Shown here in pieces: positions 9,369-20,055 of a stretch of DNA of 64,000 nucleotides. Under the pieces are notes generated by a model. It had not been told where the DNA came from. It was given only the letters and a program-made list of their open reading frames with translations, and did no database searches. Source of the stretch: Vibrio cidicii (GTDB taxonomy: Bacteria; Pseudomonadota; Gammaproteobacteria; Enterobacterales; Vibrionaceae); the NCBI RefSeq assembly GCF_009763805.1, contig NZ_CP046804.1:1860001-1924000 (forward strand), given 5' to 3'. Made by a program: the position numbers and the translations under genes. Position 1 is the stretch's first letter. The number at the start of each line of letters is the position of its first letter.

Positions 9369-12060
9369 TTATTTCTTCGCTTTAACTGCTTCAGCTTTAG
9401 AAGCTTCTTGGTCTGCTTTTTTCTTGATCACTGTAGTACCTTCGAAAGTTTCACCTTCAACGAAAGCTTTACCGTAGTAAGCAGCAAGTAGCACTTCTTT
9501 TAGCTCAGAGATGAGTGGGTAGCGTGGGTTCGCACCAGTACATTGGTCATCGAACGCTTCTACTGCTAGTTCATCAACTTTCGCAAGGAAGTCAGCTTCA
9601 GCAACTCCAGCAGCTTGGATAGACATTGGAATGTCTAGGTCACCTTTCAGCTCATCCAACCATGCAAGTAGACGCTCAATCTTCTGCGCAGTGCGGTCAC
9701 CAGCTTGGCTTAGGCCTAGGTGGTCAGCAACTTCTGCGTAACGACGACGTGCTTGTGGGCGGTCGTATTGAGAGAACGCAGTTTGCTTAGTTGGGTTATC
9801 GTTCGCGTTGTAACGTACCACGTTAGAGATAAGTAGAGCGTTCGCCAAACCGTGTGGTAGGTGGAACTCTGCACCGATCTTGTGCGCCATAGAGTGACAT
9901 ACACCTAGGAACGCGTTCGCGAATGCGATACCAGCGATGGTCGCTGCGTTGTGTACTTTCTCACGAGCGATTGGGTCTTTTGCACCGTTCGCGTAGCTTG
10001 AAGGTAGGTACTCTTTTAGCATCTTAAGTGCTTGTAGAGCCTGACCGTCTGAGTACTCGTTCGCTAGAACTGATACGTAAGCTTCTAGAGCGTGAGTCAC
10101 AGCATCGTAGCCACCGAATGCGGTTAGAGACTTAGGCATGTTCATCACTAGGTTCGCATCTACGATTGCCATTTGAGGAGTCAATTCGTAGTCTGCTAGT
10201 GGGTACTTAGCACCAGTCTTATCGTCAGTAACAACCGCGAATGGTGTCACTTCTGAACCTGTGCCTGAAGTGGTAGTGATACAGACAAGCTCAGCTTTTT
10301 TACCCATTTTAGGGAACTTGTAGATACGTTTACGGATATCCATAAAGCGCATTGCCAGTTCTTCGAAGTGAGTTTCTGGGTGCTCGTACATTACCCACAT
10401 GATCTTCGCAGCATCCATTGGTGAACCACCACCTAGCGCTAGAATCACATCAGGTTGGAAGCTTTGCATTGCTGCTGCGCCTTTCTCTACAACAGATAGC
10501 GTTGGGTCAGCTTCAACATCAAAGAATGTTTGAACTTCCATGCCTTGTGCTTTAAGCAGTTGTACTACGTCATCTGCGTAACCGTTGTTGAATAGGAAAC
10601 GGTCAGTTACTAGGAATGCGCGTTTCTTACCTTCTAGGTCGCTTAGTGCGATTGGAAGGCTACCACGACGGAAGTAGATTGACTTAGGTAGTTTGTGCCA
10701 CAACATGTTTTCAGCTCGCTTCGCAACAGTTTTCTTGTTGATTAGGTGCTTAGGACCTACGTTCTCAGAGATAGAGTTACCACCCCATGAACCACAACCA
10801 AGAGTTAGAGATGGTGCTACGTTAAAGTTGTAAAGGTCACCGATACCACCGTGAGTAGTTGGGATGTTTACAAGGATACGTGCAGTCTTCAGTTTGTCAC
10901 CGAAGTAACGAATACGGTCTGCGTTTACGTCTTGGTTTGTGTATAGACCAGAGGTGTGACCGATACCGCCGATCTCAACCATAGTTACCGCTTGAGCAAC
11001 TGCGTCTTCGAAGTTGTCAGCACGGAATAGACCTAGAGTTGGAGACAGTTTCTCATGAGCGAATTCGTCGTCGTAAGAGACTTTACCAAGACCTTCACCA
11101 ACGAGAAACTTTAGTGTCAGCAGGAACTTTAACACCCGCCATTTCAGCGATAGCAGCAGCTGGTTGACCTACGATCTTCGCGTTTAGTGCGCCATCGATT
11201 AGCAGTACTTTACGTACTTTCTCTGCTTCCGCTTTGCTTAGAACGTATGCTTTATGAGACGCAAAACGCGCTTTCACTTCGTCATATACTTCGTCAACAA
11301 CGATTGCTGCTTGCTCAGAAGCACACACTACGCCGTTATCGAACGTTTTAGACATCAGGATAGAAGCCACTGCACGTTTGATGTCAGCAGTCTCATCGAT
11401 AACAACTGGAACGTTACCTGCACCTACACCGATTGCTGGTTTACCAGAAGAGTAAGCCGCTTTAACCATGCCTGGACCACCAGTTGCAAGGATAAGTGCA
11501 ATACCGTCGTGCTTCATCAGTGCGTTTGAAAGCTCAACTGAAGGTTGGTCGATCCAACCGATGATGTCTTTTGGAGCACCAGCGGCAACAGCAGCATCTA
11601 AAACCAGTTTCGCAGCTGCGTTAGTTGAATTTTTTGCACGTGGGTGTGGCGAGAAGATGATACCGTTACGAGTCTTCAGAGAAATCAGAGATTTGAAGAT
11701 CGCTGTTGAAGTCGGGTTAGTCGTTGGAACGATACCGCAGATGATACCTACAGGCTCAGCGATAGTCATTGTACCTAGGTTGTCATCTTCTTCGAGGATG
11801 CCACAGGTTTTCTCATCCTTGTATTTGTTGTAGATGAACTCAGACGCAAAGTGGTTCTTGATTACTTTATCTTCAACAATACCCATACCAGATTCTTCAA
11901 CCGCCATTTGTGCTAGCGGGATACGCGCTTGGTTTGCCGCTAGAGAAGCTGCACGGAAGATTTTGTCTACTTGCTCTTGAGAGTAAGTAGCAAACTCTTC
12001 TTGTGCTTTCTTAACGCGTGCAATCATCGCATCTAGTTCAGCCATATTAGTTACAGGCAT
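9369..12060 (-). pseudogene. adhE: Bifunctional aldehyde-alcohol dehydrogenase AdhE, broken by a 1-base insertion
   Basis: AdhE converts acetyl-CoA to ethanol in two NADH-dependent steps during fermentation and forms long spirosomes. Residues 1-440 are an aldehyde dehydrogenase domain with catalytic Cys246 (N-G-V-V-C-A-S-E-Q), then a linker and an iron-dependent alcohol dehydrogenase domain (G-G-G-S-P-M-D-A-A-K; metal-binding His residues in F-L-G-V-C-H-S-M-A-H and L-P-H-G-L-A). The frame breaks near residue 318, where minus-strand GTTTCTC replaces the expected GTTCTC (+ strand AAA at 11106-11108). Removing one base gives one 896-residue protein (E. coli 891). AGGAGAAT precedes ATG 12060. Codon use is that of a highly expressed gene, so real inactivation is unlikely. 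Confidence 0.93.
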
Positions 12061-12722
12061 AGGGATTCTCCTAAATTAACAAATATTAAAAACTTTTTAG
12101 TAAGGCGACTTGTTGGTTGTTTTGATTGTCTCTCAGTAACTTACTTAACAACCGTCTTAGTAAATTGCTTTCAGGACTGAGTATAATATTTCAGAGTGTG
12201 AAAATAATTGACTTGGATCAGTTCTCACTCGCGAAATCCCTCAAAAGTAGTATCTCATCGCCAAAATCAAAAATAACCAATTGATTTTAAAACAAATAAC
12301 ACCAACCAAAACACTGAACAAAAAAGAAGCAATCGAACAAAGCAACTAAAAAAGCCACAATAATTTGTAAAAAAGTTTCATCTTTAGTCCACAAAATTAC
12401 ATGTAGACCCCAAATCTTGTGCTACTGAGAGTATATCTAAGCCCAATTATCTCTCCACATCGTGACGTTTTTTTTATCTGTTTTGTGTGGATGTTAACGT
12501 TTATGCGCATGCCACCAACTTGGATTCACACAAAATGATACATTTCAACACCTGACTTTACATATGTGCACAGTTACTCTCCTTCCGTTAACCCTGTTAA
12601 CTGGTCAACTGGATGAGCTCGGATAAGATTAGTCTAACCGCACGCAAAAGGCGTTTTTTCTCTCGTCAATTCTCAGCATCTTTTCTAGAATATAGGCTCC
12701 TGTCCCTCTGTATGAATTCGTC
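12061..12722. promoter_or_regulatory. 662-base intergenic region between divergent adhE and ychE
   Basis: AT-rich, no gene seen. A long leader is expected for adhE, which in other bacteria is controlled by redox and fermentation regulators. I see GTTAAC-CCT-GTTAAC at 12587-12601 and a further GTTAAC near 12493, but could not match them to a known operator. I did not find a convincing CRP or FNR palindrome by eye. Confidence 0.4.
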
Positions 12723-13360
12723 ATGTCAAACTTCGAAATCGCTATTTTTCTGCAATTTTTCCTAGGCTTAGTTGCTGCAGTCAATCCGGTGGGCATCATG
12801 CCTGTTTTTGTCTCTCTAACAGGGCACATGACGCCGGAAGAAAAACACAAAACGGCACTGACTGCGAACATCGCAGTGGCAGTGATCTTGGTCGTGTCGC
12901 TGCTTGCAGGTCAAATGCTGCTGGATATGTTTAGCATCTCTCTCGATTCATTTCGTGTCGCGGGGGATTGTTGCTGCTCAGTATTGCCTTCTCAATGATG
13001 AGCGGTAAGCTCGGTGAAGATAAGCAGAACAAGCAAGAACAATCCGAATACGTCAGCCGCGAGCAGATCGGGGTTGTGCCACTTGCCATGCCTTTAATGG
13101 CGGGGCCGGGTGCAATAAGCTCAACGATTGTCTATGGCGCTCGTTACCCCAGCATGTTCGACACTGTGGGTATCGTCGTCACCGTCGCCATATTCAGTTT
13201 TTGCTCTTGGCTGCTGTTCCGCTCTGCACCACTTATCGTGCGCTTCCTTGGCCAAACGGGTATTAACGTCATCACGCGGATTATGGGCCTGATCCTTGGC
13301 GCACTCGGCATTGAATTTATTGCCAATGGCTTGCGAAATCTCTTCCCCGGATTAGCCTGA
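12723..13360 (+). pseudogene. ychE: YchE, MarC-family membrane protein, broken by a 1-base deletion
   Basis: Inner-membrane protein of the MarC/NAAT family with about six membrane segments, function uncertain. E. coli ychE likewise neighbours adhE. The first frame (ATG 12723) ends in D-S-F-R-V-A-G, then the following L-L-L-L-S-I-A-F-S-M-M continues in another frame. Adding one G to the five-G run at 12962-12966 restores a 212-residue protein (E. coli 215). This is the only frameshift in the window that is a lost base in a G run rather than an added A or T. Confidence 0.87.
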
Positions 13361-13426
13361 TTTTCGCTTTAAGGTTATGATGTGGCTACGATACTCTTTA
13401 ATAGCCACATCATTTTCAGCCGCATC

Positions 13427-14281
13427 ATGTCTCAAGAAACGTTAAAAAACCGTCTGTACGTTATCATCTTTGGCACTCACACCCCTGCGGGCAAAGCTTT
13501 TGATATCGCTCTCATTATTGCCATTCTCAGTTCACTGTCAGTGCTGGTTTTAGAGTCCATTCCTACCGTTCGCGCTTCTTGGTCAACAGAGCTACGTTAT
13601 TTCGAATACGGCTTTACCGCGCTTTTTACCATTGAGTACATGCTGCGTCTCTACTGCTCACCCAAACCCGTCGCCTATGCGAAAAGCTTTTACGGCGTGG
13701 TCGATCTGCTGGCCATTTTGCCAACCTACCTTGTTCTGCTGTTCCCTTCCGCAACATTTATGGGCGTGATTAGGCTGCTGCGAGTCATGCGTATTTTCCG
13801 CATCCTTAAATTGGTACGCTATTTACAAGAGTCCAACGTTCTCCTGCGTTCGCTTTTGATGGCACGACGAAAAATCCTGATTTTTTTCAGCACGGTAGCA
13901 ATATTGGTGACTATTTTTGGCGCACTGATTTACGTCATTGAAGGACCAGAACACGGGTTTACCAGCATTCCTAAAAGTATCTATTGGGCGATCGTGACCA
14001 TTACCACCGTCGGGTACGGTGACTTAGTGCCGCAAACTGATTTTGGCAAAGCGATCGCCTCACTGACCATGCTAATGGGCTATTCGATTCTCGCTGTACC
14101 AACCGGGATCATTACGGCTGAACTGAGCCAAGAAATGAACTCACACCGTCAACTGGTAAAATGCCCAAATTGTTCGCACTCAGGGCATGAGTCCGATGCA
14201 CTCTATTGCAAACATTGCGGTAGCGAACTGGCCGATCCTGACAAACGTGTCGTCGCAAGTGAGATAAAAAAAGCGCCGTGA
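13427..14281 (+). CDS. Voltage-gated potassium channel with C-terminal zinc ribbon
   Basis: Six-segment Kv-type channel subunit of 284 residues. S4 is an Arg-rich helix (R-L-L-R-V-M-R-I-F-R, about 113-122), and the selectivity filter is T-V-G-Y-G-D between S5 and S6. The cytoplasmic tail carries a zinc ribbon, C-P-N-C and C-K-H-C separated by 13 residues. Start choice is uncertain: ATG 13427 gives a sensible hydrophilic N terminus, while an upstream GTG at 13382 is in frame. Its stop codon lies inside the hairpin that terminates the convergent asd gene. Confidence 0.9.
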   Translation: MSQETLKNRLYVIIFGTHTPAGKAFDIALIIAILSSLSVLVLESIPTVRASWSTELRYFEYGFTALFTIEYMLRLYCSPKPVAYAKSFYGVVDLLAILPTYLVLLFPSATFMGVIRLLRVMRIFRILKLVRYLQESNVLLRSLLMARRKILIFFSTVAILVTIFGALIYVIEGPEHGFTSIPKSIYWAIVTITTVGYGDLVPQTDFGKAIASLTMLMGYSILAVPTGIITAELSQEMNSHRQLVKCPNCSHSGHESDALYCKHCGSELADPDKRVVASEIKKAP

Positions 14282-14292
14282 ACACGGCGCTT
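14264..14292 (-). terminator. Terminator of asd, overlapping the channel gene stop
   Basis: Ten-bp stem (AAGCGCCGTG with CACGGCGCTT, 14271-14280 and 14283-14292) with a 2-base minimal loop. On the minus strand it is followed by a T run (complement of the A run at 14266-14272). Confidence 0.85.
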
Positions 14293-14316
14293 AGAATGTG
14301 GAATTAACCGAGCAGC

Positions 14317-15447
14317 TTACTGTTTTTCTGCCAAAATAATACGCAAGGTGCGGCGTAGAGGTTCCGCAGCACCCCAAAGCAGTTGGTCACCAACAGTAAA
14401 CGCGTTGAGGAAATCGTCGCCCATTGACATCTTACGCAGACGACCGACCGGTACAGATAAGGTGCCAGTGACTTTCGCTGGTGTCAGTTCTTGAGCGGTA
14501 ATATCGCGCTCATTTGGAATGACTTTAACCCAATCGTTGTGCGTTGCGATCATCTCTTCAATCTCATCCAACGGGATGTTCTGCTTAAGCTTGATGGTCA
14601 GAGCTTGAGAGTGACAACGCATTGCGCCGATACGCACACACGTACCATCTATAGGGATTGGCGAGTCTTGCAAGCCCAGAATTTTGTTTGCTTCAACGCC
14701 CGCTTTCCACTCTTCTTTGCTTTGACCATTGTCGCGTTTCACATCGATCCATGGGATCAACGAACCCGCCAACGGCGCGCCAAAGTTGTCGGTTGGGAAA
14801 GAGGCGCTGCGCATCGTTTCAGCAACTTTTCTATCAATGTCTAAAATAGAACTGGCCGGGTTAGCAAGCTCTGAACTGACGGCATCGTTAATCACGCCCA
14901 TTTGTGAAATGAGCTCACGCATGTTTTGTGCACCTGCGCCAGAAGCCGCTTGATAGGTCATCGCACTCATCCATTCCACTAGGCCTTTCTCGTAAAGGCC
15001 GCCGAGTGCCATCAGCATCAATGACACGGTACAGTTGCCGCCAACAAAGGTATTGGTCCCCTTGTGAATGCCTTGCTGAATTTGCGCCAAGTTTACTGGA
15101 TCTAAGGTAATGATAGAGTCTGATGCCATGCGCAGTGTTGAAGCAGCATCAATCCAGTAACCTTTCCAGCCAGCTTGGCGAAGTGCCGGATACACTTTCT
15201 CTGTATAGCTACCGCCTTGGCAGGTAATCACCGCATCCAGTTGTTTTAAGGTTTCGAGGTCAAAAGCATCATGCAATACACCTGCGTCTTCACCAACCTT
15301 ACTGTTTGCAAATAGGGGCGCTGGAATACCAACCTGAGAGGTACTAAAAAATACCGGTTCAATCAGGTCAAAGTCTTTTTCTTCAACCATACGTTGCATA
15401 AGGACTGAACCAACCATGCCGCGCCAACCAACTAAACCAACTCTCAT
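14317..15447 (-). CDS. asd: Aspartate-semialdehyde dehydrogenase
   Basis: Reduces aspartyl phosphate to aspartate semialdehyde, the branch-point step for lysine, diaminopimelate, methionine and threonine. The 376-residue protein has the N-terminal NADP fold (G-W-R-G-M-V-G), catalytic Cys139 in G-G-N-C-T-V, and C-terminal R-x-G-x-x-R-C-H-S (I-G-A-M-R-C-H-S). Slightly longer than E. coli Asd (367). GGAGAG precedes ATG 15447. It is an essential gene in most Gram-negatives and is intact here. Confidence 0.97.
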   Translation of the reverse strand: MRVGLVGWRGMVGSVLMQRMVEEKDFDLIEPVFFSTSQVGIPAPLFANSKVGEDAGVLHDAFDLETLKQLDAVITCQGGSYTEKVYPALRQAGWKGYWIDAASTLRMASDSIITLDPVNLAQIQQGIHKGTNTFVGGNCTVSLMLMALGGLYEKGLVEWMSAMTYQAASGAGAQNMRELISQMGVINDAVSSELANPASSILDIDRKVAETMRSASFPTDNFGAPLAGSLIPWIDVKRDNGQSKEEWKAGVEANKILGLQDSPIPIDGTCVRIGAMRCHSQALTIKLKQNIPLDEIEEMIATHNDWVKVIPNERDITAQELTPAKVTGTLSVPVGRLRKMSMGDDFLNAFTVGDQLLWGAAEPLRRTLRIILAEKQ

Positions 15448-15857
15448 AACATTAACTCTCCGTGTAATCTCGAACCAAAATGTGAATTTGAACTCAATAG
15501 TTCAATTTTCCCAGCAAAATCTCAAGTGTTAATTCAGTGAAACGGTCTTTTTTTCATCATACTCACTATGCATAGCAAGCGTCGCCCAACTCTGGTCAGA
15601 CCTTCGATTGGTGAATATACCAGCTCCCCACGGCCAGATTAACATTTGAAGCACATTTATTTCACATCACACAACATTTAATCTCACTAAATATCATATT
15701 TAGCAGATGAAAACTTCACCAAATACCAACTAGACCGATCAACATCAAAACATACAACCAAAAAGTTCGAATTATCTACCATGTTAATGTAAGGTACAGA
15801 TCCTAACTATCCGGGGGCGTAATCCCTCTAACGCTCCGACATTCTTCAGAGGAATAT
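15448..15857. promoter_or_regulatory. 410-base divergent intergenic region between asd and nhaC
   Basis: AT-rich region with no gene. Relatives of the downstream NhaC-type transporter can be lysine-riboswitch controlled, but I found no recognisable lysine aptamer on either strand. The last 45 bases before nhaC hold a small hairpin, listed separately. Confidence 0.4.
15814..15852 (+). promoter_or_regulatory. Hairpin with loop complementary to the nhaC ribosome-binding site
   Basis: Stem GGGGCGT with ACGCTCC (15814-15820, 15831-15837, one G-T pair). The loop carries CCTCT (15825-15829), which is the exact complement of AGAGG (15848-15852), the Shine-Dalgarno of the gene starting at 15858. A role in translation control is inference. 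Confidence 0.35.
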
Positions 15858-17295
15858 ATGAAGCAGGAAAACACTCGCTTACCGAGCCTACTACAAGTCA
15901 TTATATCGCTCGGTTTGTTTTTACTCTTGGCGTTTTCGTTTACGGCGAAACTAGACCTCCCTATTCAATTAGCCCTATATATCGGTTGGTTTATCATCAT
16001 GGTGTTGGGCATTCGCTTAGGTCATTCGTACAAATCGTTGGAAACCGCGGCGTTAAACGGTATTTCGAATGGTTTAGGTGCTGTTCTTATTCTATTAGCT
16101 GTTGGTGCACTGGTTGGTACTTGGATCTCCGGCGGTATCGTACCCACTATTATTTACTATGGTCTGAAGGCAATTCATCCTTCTATCTTCCTTTTAGCCA
16201 CTATGATCATTTGCTCCCTAACAGCACTTGCAACAGGCACCTCTTGGGGCGCCGCTGGTACCGCAGGTATCGCGATGATGGGGATTGGTCAAGGCCTCGG
16301 AGTGCCTGCACCTATTACGGCTGGTGCAGTATTATCCGGCTGTTACTTTGGCGACAAAATGTCTCCGCTTTCAGATTCTGTGATCCTTGCTTCTTCAATG
16401 TCGAACGTGGAAGTCATGGAGCATATTAAAGGAATGCTGCCAATTGCACTGATAAGCTATGTGATTACTGGTGTGATGTTTACTGCGTTTGGCTTCCACT
16501 ATGCTGGTAACGTTGATATGTCACAGGTACAGTCTGTTATCGATGCGATGGAACAACAGTTCTACATTACCCCGTATTCATTTGTTCCAGTGATTATCGT
16601 GCTTGGTCTGTTGGCGATGCGTATGCCTTCGTTCCCGGTCATCAGCTTTGGCTCACTGCTGGGTATTATCTGGGCGGTGATGATTCAGGATGTCGATTTC
16701 CTTACCGCGTTTAACACCGCTTGGGCACCGTTTGCCATCTCATCTGGCGTTGATTTTATCGATTCGATCCTCAATCGTGGCGGTATGTCATCCATGCTAG
16801 GCTCGGTAGCGGTGATCGTCTTTGGCCTTGGTTTTGGTGGCTTGCTGGATAAAGTCGGCGTGCTAGAAACCATCGCGAAACTGTTTGAACGTCGCGTGCA
16901 AAATGCCGGTTTCTCTCGCAACCAGCACGATTGGTACAGCGTTTATGGGTAACGTGTTCGGTTCAGCGATGTACGTTTCTCTTATCCTAACGCCAAAGAT
17001 TTGTGCGAAAAACTACGATCGCCTAGGTTACAAACGTAAGAATCTGTCACGAAATGCCGAGTTTGGCGGCACGCTCACCTCAGGTATGGTGCCTTGGAGT
17101 GATAATGGTATCTACATGGCGAGTATTCTTGGTGTGGCGACACTCTCTTATGCGCCTTTCATGTGGCTCAGCTTCGTCTGTATCGCGGTGACCATTTTCA
17201 CCTCTTACATGGGCTGGTTTGTCGACAAATGCGAGCCTACCGTGCAAATTGACGATGTGGACGAATCCACATTAGCAAAAACACAAACGGTTTAA
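15858..17295 (+). pseudogene. nhaC: NhaC-type Na+/H+ antiporter family protein, broken by a 1-base insertion
   Basis: Polytopic inner-membrane transporter with about 11-12 segments. It has the G-T-S-W-G-A-A-G-T-A-G motif (about 129-139) and the G-D-K-M-S-P-L-S-D-S motif (about 166-175) typical of NhaC-superfamily permeases. Relatives carry out Na+/H+ exchange or amino-acid transport, so the substrate is open. The frame breaks after Q-N-A-G: removing one T from TTT at 16910-16912 (GGTTTCTC to GGTTCTC) gives S-L-A-T-S-T-I-G-T-A and a stop at 17293-17295, 478 residues in all. The context is the same as in nine other frameshifts. Confidence 0.87.
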
Positions 17296-17323
17296 TCGCA
17301 CGACAACCATAAACAACCAATCC

Positions 17324-17352
17324 AAGCGTAGCCTAAACCGCTACGCTTTTTT
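17324..17352 (+). terminator. Terminator after nhaC
   Basis: Nine-bp stem (AAGCGTAGC with GCTACGCTT, 17324-17332 and 17340-17348), 7-base loop, then a T run. Confidence 0.85.
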
Positions 17353-17356
17353 GATG

Positions 17357-18613
17357 TCAATCATTCCCCCATGTCTCATCCAGTAACTGTTTGGCAAAAT
17401 CGATGGTTTCACGCAGCGCCTCTTCCAACTTAGCTAACTGCTGCTCAGACACGCTATCACCATTTTTCATCGTCATCTCAATATCAAACGCCACATATTT
17501 TAACCGAAGCGCACCAAGGTTCGCGGCCACGCCTTTCAAACTATGTACGATACGCTGCGCTTTGACTTTGTCATGCACCAATACATCGGTGAACCGCTGA
17601 TAGTCATTGCGATGATCCTGAATGAAGACTTGCAATAGTAAACGTACCGATGCCTCATCTCCTGAGAGTGAGTCCAGCATGGCTTTGGTATCTATCACCC
17701 TCCCTTCTTCCAACGACTCTTGGGAGTAACTCATCACTTTTTCGCTATTAGAGCGTATGAGCGCATCCAAACTGGCCTCTTGATCGTGAGCCTGTTTGCT
17801 CTGTTTTGCATTCTCCAGCGCCTGAGTCTCTTCTCCCCAATCTTGCAAATAGAGCAAGAAGAGCATACCCAACACAGACAAAGCACTAATGGCAATCAAT
17901 ACCATCATATATTGCAAAATCATCCGGTTAACATACTCTTCTAGTTTTGATTGCTGAGTATAAATGGCATGGTTGTTAACTTGTTGAACTAAGTGGTCAA
18001 TTTGTAAATTCTCCGCCAAGACATCACCACTTGCAGCGATAAGCTGTCTTAAAGGCAAACCGTACTCATCAGGAAGGGTTTCTGAAGCTAGCAATAAGTC
18101 GTCAATGTCCTTAAAAATCAGGTCCAATTGTGGTGATGCAGAAAAGGCCGCTTCAGAGACATAGCTGCCTAAAAGGGCATACTGTGTGATCGCGAAAGAA
18201 GATTGATCGCTGATTTTTAAGCGCTTTTCTCGAATTTCATCGACGAGGCTAGAAAGTTGATTGTCTATTGAAAGTAGGCTCCTGATACTTTGCAGGTAGT
18301 GATCGGTCGAGTAGATAAATTGCGACACATCTGGAGCAAAATAGGACTCTGCATAATTGGCTTCAAGTTGAATACGTAGCGCATAAATAATCTGCAGATT
18401 GAGTGAAATATCATCAGTCAATCCTATTCTTTGCGAGCGTTCATGGGCAAAAGTGTTGTGCGTTTGTTCGACTTTATTGCCTAACTCTTCAACAACTTGT
18501 ACAACCGCAGTCATATTATAAGTCTGAATCATAATAAACAGTGATACTGACGCCCACAGAGCCAACAAACCAACTGAGCATCGCGTTTTCATTTTTTTTG
18601 CTGTGAGTGACAT
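17357..18613 (-). CDS. Membrane-anchored Hpt-domain protein without kinase domain
   Basis: A 418-residue protein that looks like a TorS/ArcB-type sensor stripped of its kinase and receiver. An N-terminal membrane segment (about 11-30) is followed by a helical periplasmic domain of about 200 residues and a second membrane segment (about 232-260). A linker and a C-terminal Hpt domain follow (about 315-410), with phosphorylatable His357 in V-H-S-L-K-G. I see no histidine kinase dimerisation or ATPase motifs and no receiver. It may pass phosphate between a kinase and regulator encoded elsewhere, which is inference. ATG 18613 has GGGA upstream. It lies between nhaC and yejK. Confidence 0.85.
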   Translation of the reverse strand: MSLTAKKMKTRCSVGLLALWASVSLFIMIQTYNMTAVVQVVEELGNKVEQTHNTFAHERSQRIGLTDDISLNLQIIYALRIQLEANYAESYFAPDVSQFIYSTDHYLQSIRSLLSIDNQLSSLVDEIREKRLKISDQSSFAITQYALLGSYVSEAAFSASPQLDLIFKDIDDLLLASETLPDEYGLPLRQLIAASGDVLAENLQIDHLVQQVNNHAIYTQQSKLEEYVNRMILQYMMVLIAISALSVLGMLFLLYLQDWGEETQALENAKQSKQAHDQEASLDALIRSNSEKVMSYSQESLEEGRVIDTKAMLDSLSGDEASVRLLLQVFIQDHRNDYQRFTDVLVHDKVKAQRIVHSLKGVAANLGALRLKYVAFDIEMTMKNGDSVSEQQLAKLEEALRETIDFAKQLLDETWGND

Positions 18614-18673
18614 GTGCAATCCCTGAGAAACACCTGTTACAAGCATATACCATCTTCTAACATCATATCAGAC

Positions 18674-18701
18674 AACAAAAAAGAGAGCCCATTGCTCTCT
18701 T
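18674..18701 (-). terminator. Terminator after yejK
   Basis: Eight-bp stem (AAGAGAGC with GCTCTCTT, 18681-18688 and 18694-18701); on the minus strand it is followed by six T. Confidence 0.8.
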
Positions 18702-18719
18702 TCTTATTTGTTTACTTGA

Positions 18720-19722
18720 TTATTGATTGCGCGTGAGTTGATCGCGCAAATTGGGCGGCGTGCCTTTAATCGTTAGCGTATCTGTCTCTGGATCGTAAAA
18801 AATGCGCTCTCCGAGCAACAAACTGTCGAAGCTAAGGTTCAGACCGCCACCAGCACCAACATACTTGGTTAACTTGCGTACCAACCCACGGTCCGCTGGA
18901 AAACTCTCTTCCAACTGATAACCTTGCGCCTGAGTGAAATCGAGAAAGCTGGTGCCTGAAGGCCCTGAAGGAAGCTCATCTGACAATTCACGAATCGTCA
19001 CTTCTTCACCAGATTTCATTTGCCCACTACAGTAATCATAAACTTGCTTTCGGTACTCGTTCACTTCCTGTTTTTCTAGCTTGGCATCGGTACAAAAATC
19101 ATCCAGTGCCTGAATCAAAACCTGGCTTTGCTGTTTGCCATCGAGCCCAACTTCCGCTTGCATAAAATCGAGGAAAAAATCGGCGACTTTTCGTCCCACA
19201 CGCCCTTTAATATAAGAGAGGTAACGGTTCGACTCACTATCCACTTCGTAAACAGAGAGATCAATACGCGCGGCAATATCCATTTTACTGATGTCAAGAT
19301 AATCGGTAGCGCTGATGTCCAAGCCTTCCGTAACCTTCAAGCTTTGATTGAGCGGCAAAATGCCGACAAACAAATAGTGCGTTGCGAGACTCTGGTACTC
19401 AGCAAACACTAAAATGCCTTCATCTGCAAAAGGATACTTACTCAGTTCATCTTTCAGGCGTGAGGCGCTTTTCTGTGAGAAATCGTAAAAACTAAGCTCA
19501 TTTTTACGCATCGCTTGCAGCCAAATCTGAAATTCGCTGTCTGATTTGAAGCTGCCGAATCCTTTTCCAGCTTTTGCGTGGAACACTCGATGCAGCTCAG
19601 CCACAAGATTTTCGGTGGATGAATCGTTGCTCAGAGACTCAGAAACGGTAGTGGACCGTGAGTTCATCCTGATCATTTTTACTAAGCTGATGCAAAATAA
19701 CGTTGGAAAGATGCAGGCTCAT
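18720..19722 (-). pseudogene. yejK: YejK, nucleoid-associated protein, broken near its 5' end by a 1-base insertion
   Basis: YejK (NdpA) is a nucleoid-associated protein of about 335 residues. As given, the downstream frame lacks the family N terminus. That N terminus is present in another frame from ATG 19722: M-S-L-H-L-S-N-V-I-L-H-Q-L, matching the family start. It ends prematurely at C-G-T-T-T-C-T-G-A on the minus strand. Removing one base (+ strand AAA at 19643-19645) joins it to S-E-S-L-S-N-D-S-S-T-E-N and yields 333 residues, ending in the family tail (G-T-P-P-N-L-R-D-Q-L). It is divergent from yejL-yejM, as in enterobacteria. Confidence 0.9.
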
Positions 19723-19806
19723 AATCTTTTATCTAGCTTCAAGGTTTTAGTTGTGAGGCATTGTAGGTTATCATAAGCCGCTTTTACTATCATTATTAGA
19801 GTTGTT

Positions 19807-20034
19807 ATGCCGATTACATCTAAATACACAGACCAACAAGTTGAAACGATTCTTGCTGAAATAGGCGCAGTGCTAGACAAACACGGAGCGACCCCAGAGC
19901 TTTCATTGATGATTGCGGGCAATATCGCTACCAATGTCTTAAATCAACAAGTTGCTGCTTCACAACGTAAAGTTATTGCAGAAAAATTTGCTCAGGCACT
20001 GATCTCTTCTCTGAAAGAACAAAAAACTCATTAA
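19807..20034 (+). CDS. yejL: YejL, UPF0352 family small protein
   Basis: A 75-residue soluble helical protein of the UPF0352 family (E. coli YejL), function unknown. The start M-P-I-T-S-K-Y and the N-I-A-T-N-V-L-N segment match the family. It lies 84 bases from divergent yejK and 21 bases before yejM, the conserved yejK/yejL-yejM arrangement. Confidence 0.93.
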   Translation: MPITSKYTDQQVETILAEIGAVLDKHGATPELSLMIAGNIATNVLNQQVAASQRKVIAEKFAQALISSLKEQKTH

Positions 20035-20055
20035 TCACGGATAACAGAATCATAC

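Noticed and set aside
12587..12601. GTTAAC-CCT-GTTAAC as an ArcA or Rex site for adhE
   Set aside because: Repeat spacing (9 bases) does not fit the ArcA pattern and it lies nearer ychE; no regulator can be assigned.
15448..15857. Lysine riboswitch between asd and nhaC
   Set aside because: Neither strand shows the conserved lysine aptamer core; only a small local hairpin is present.
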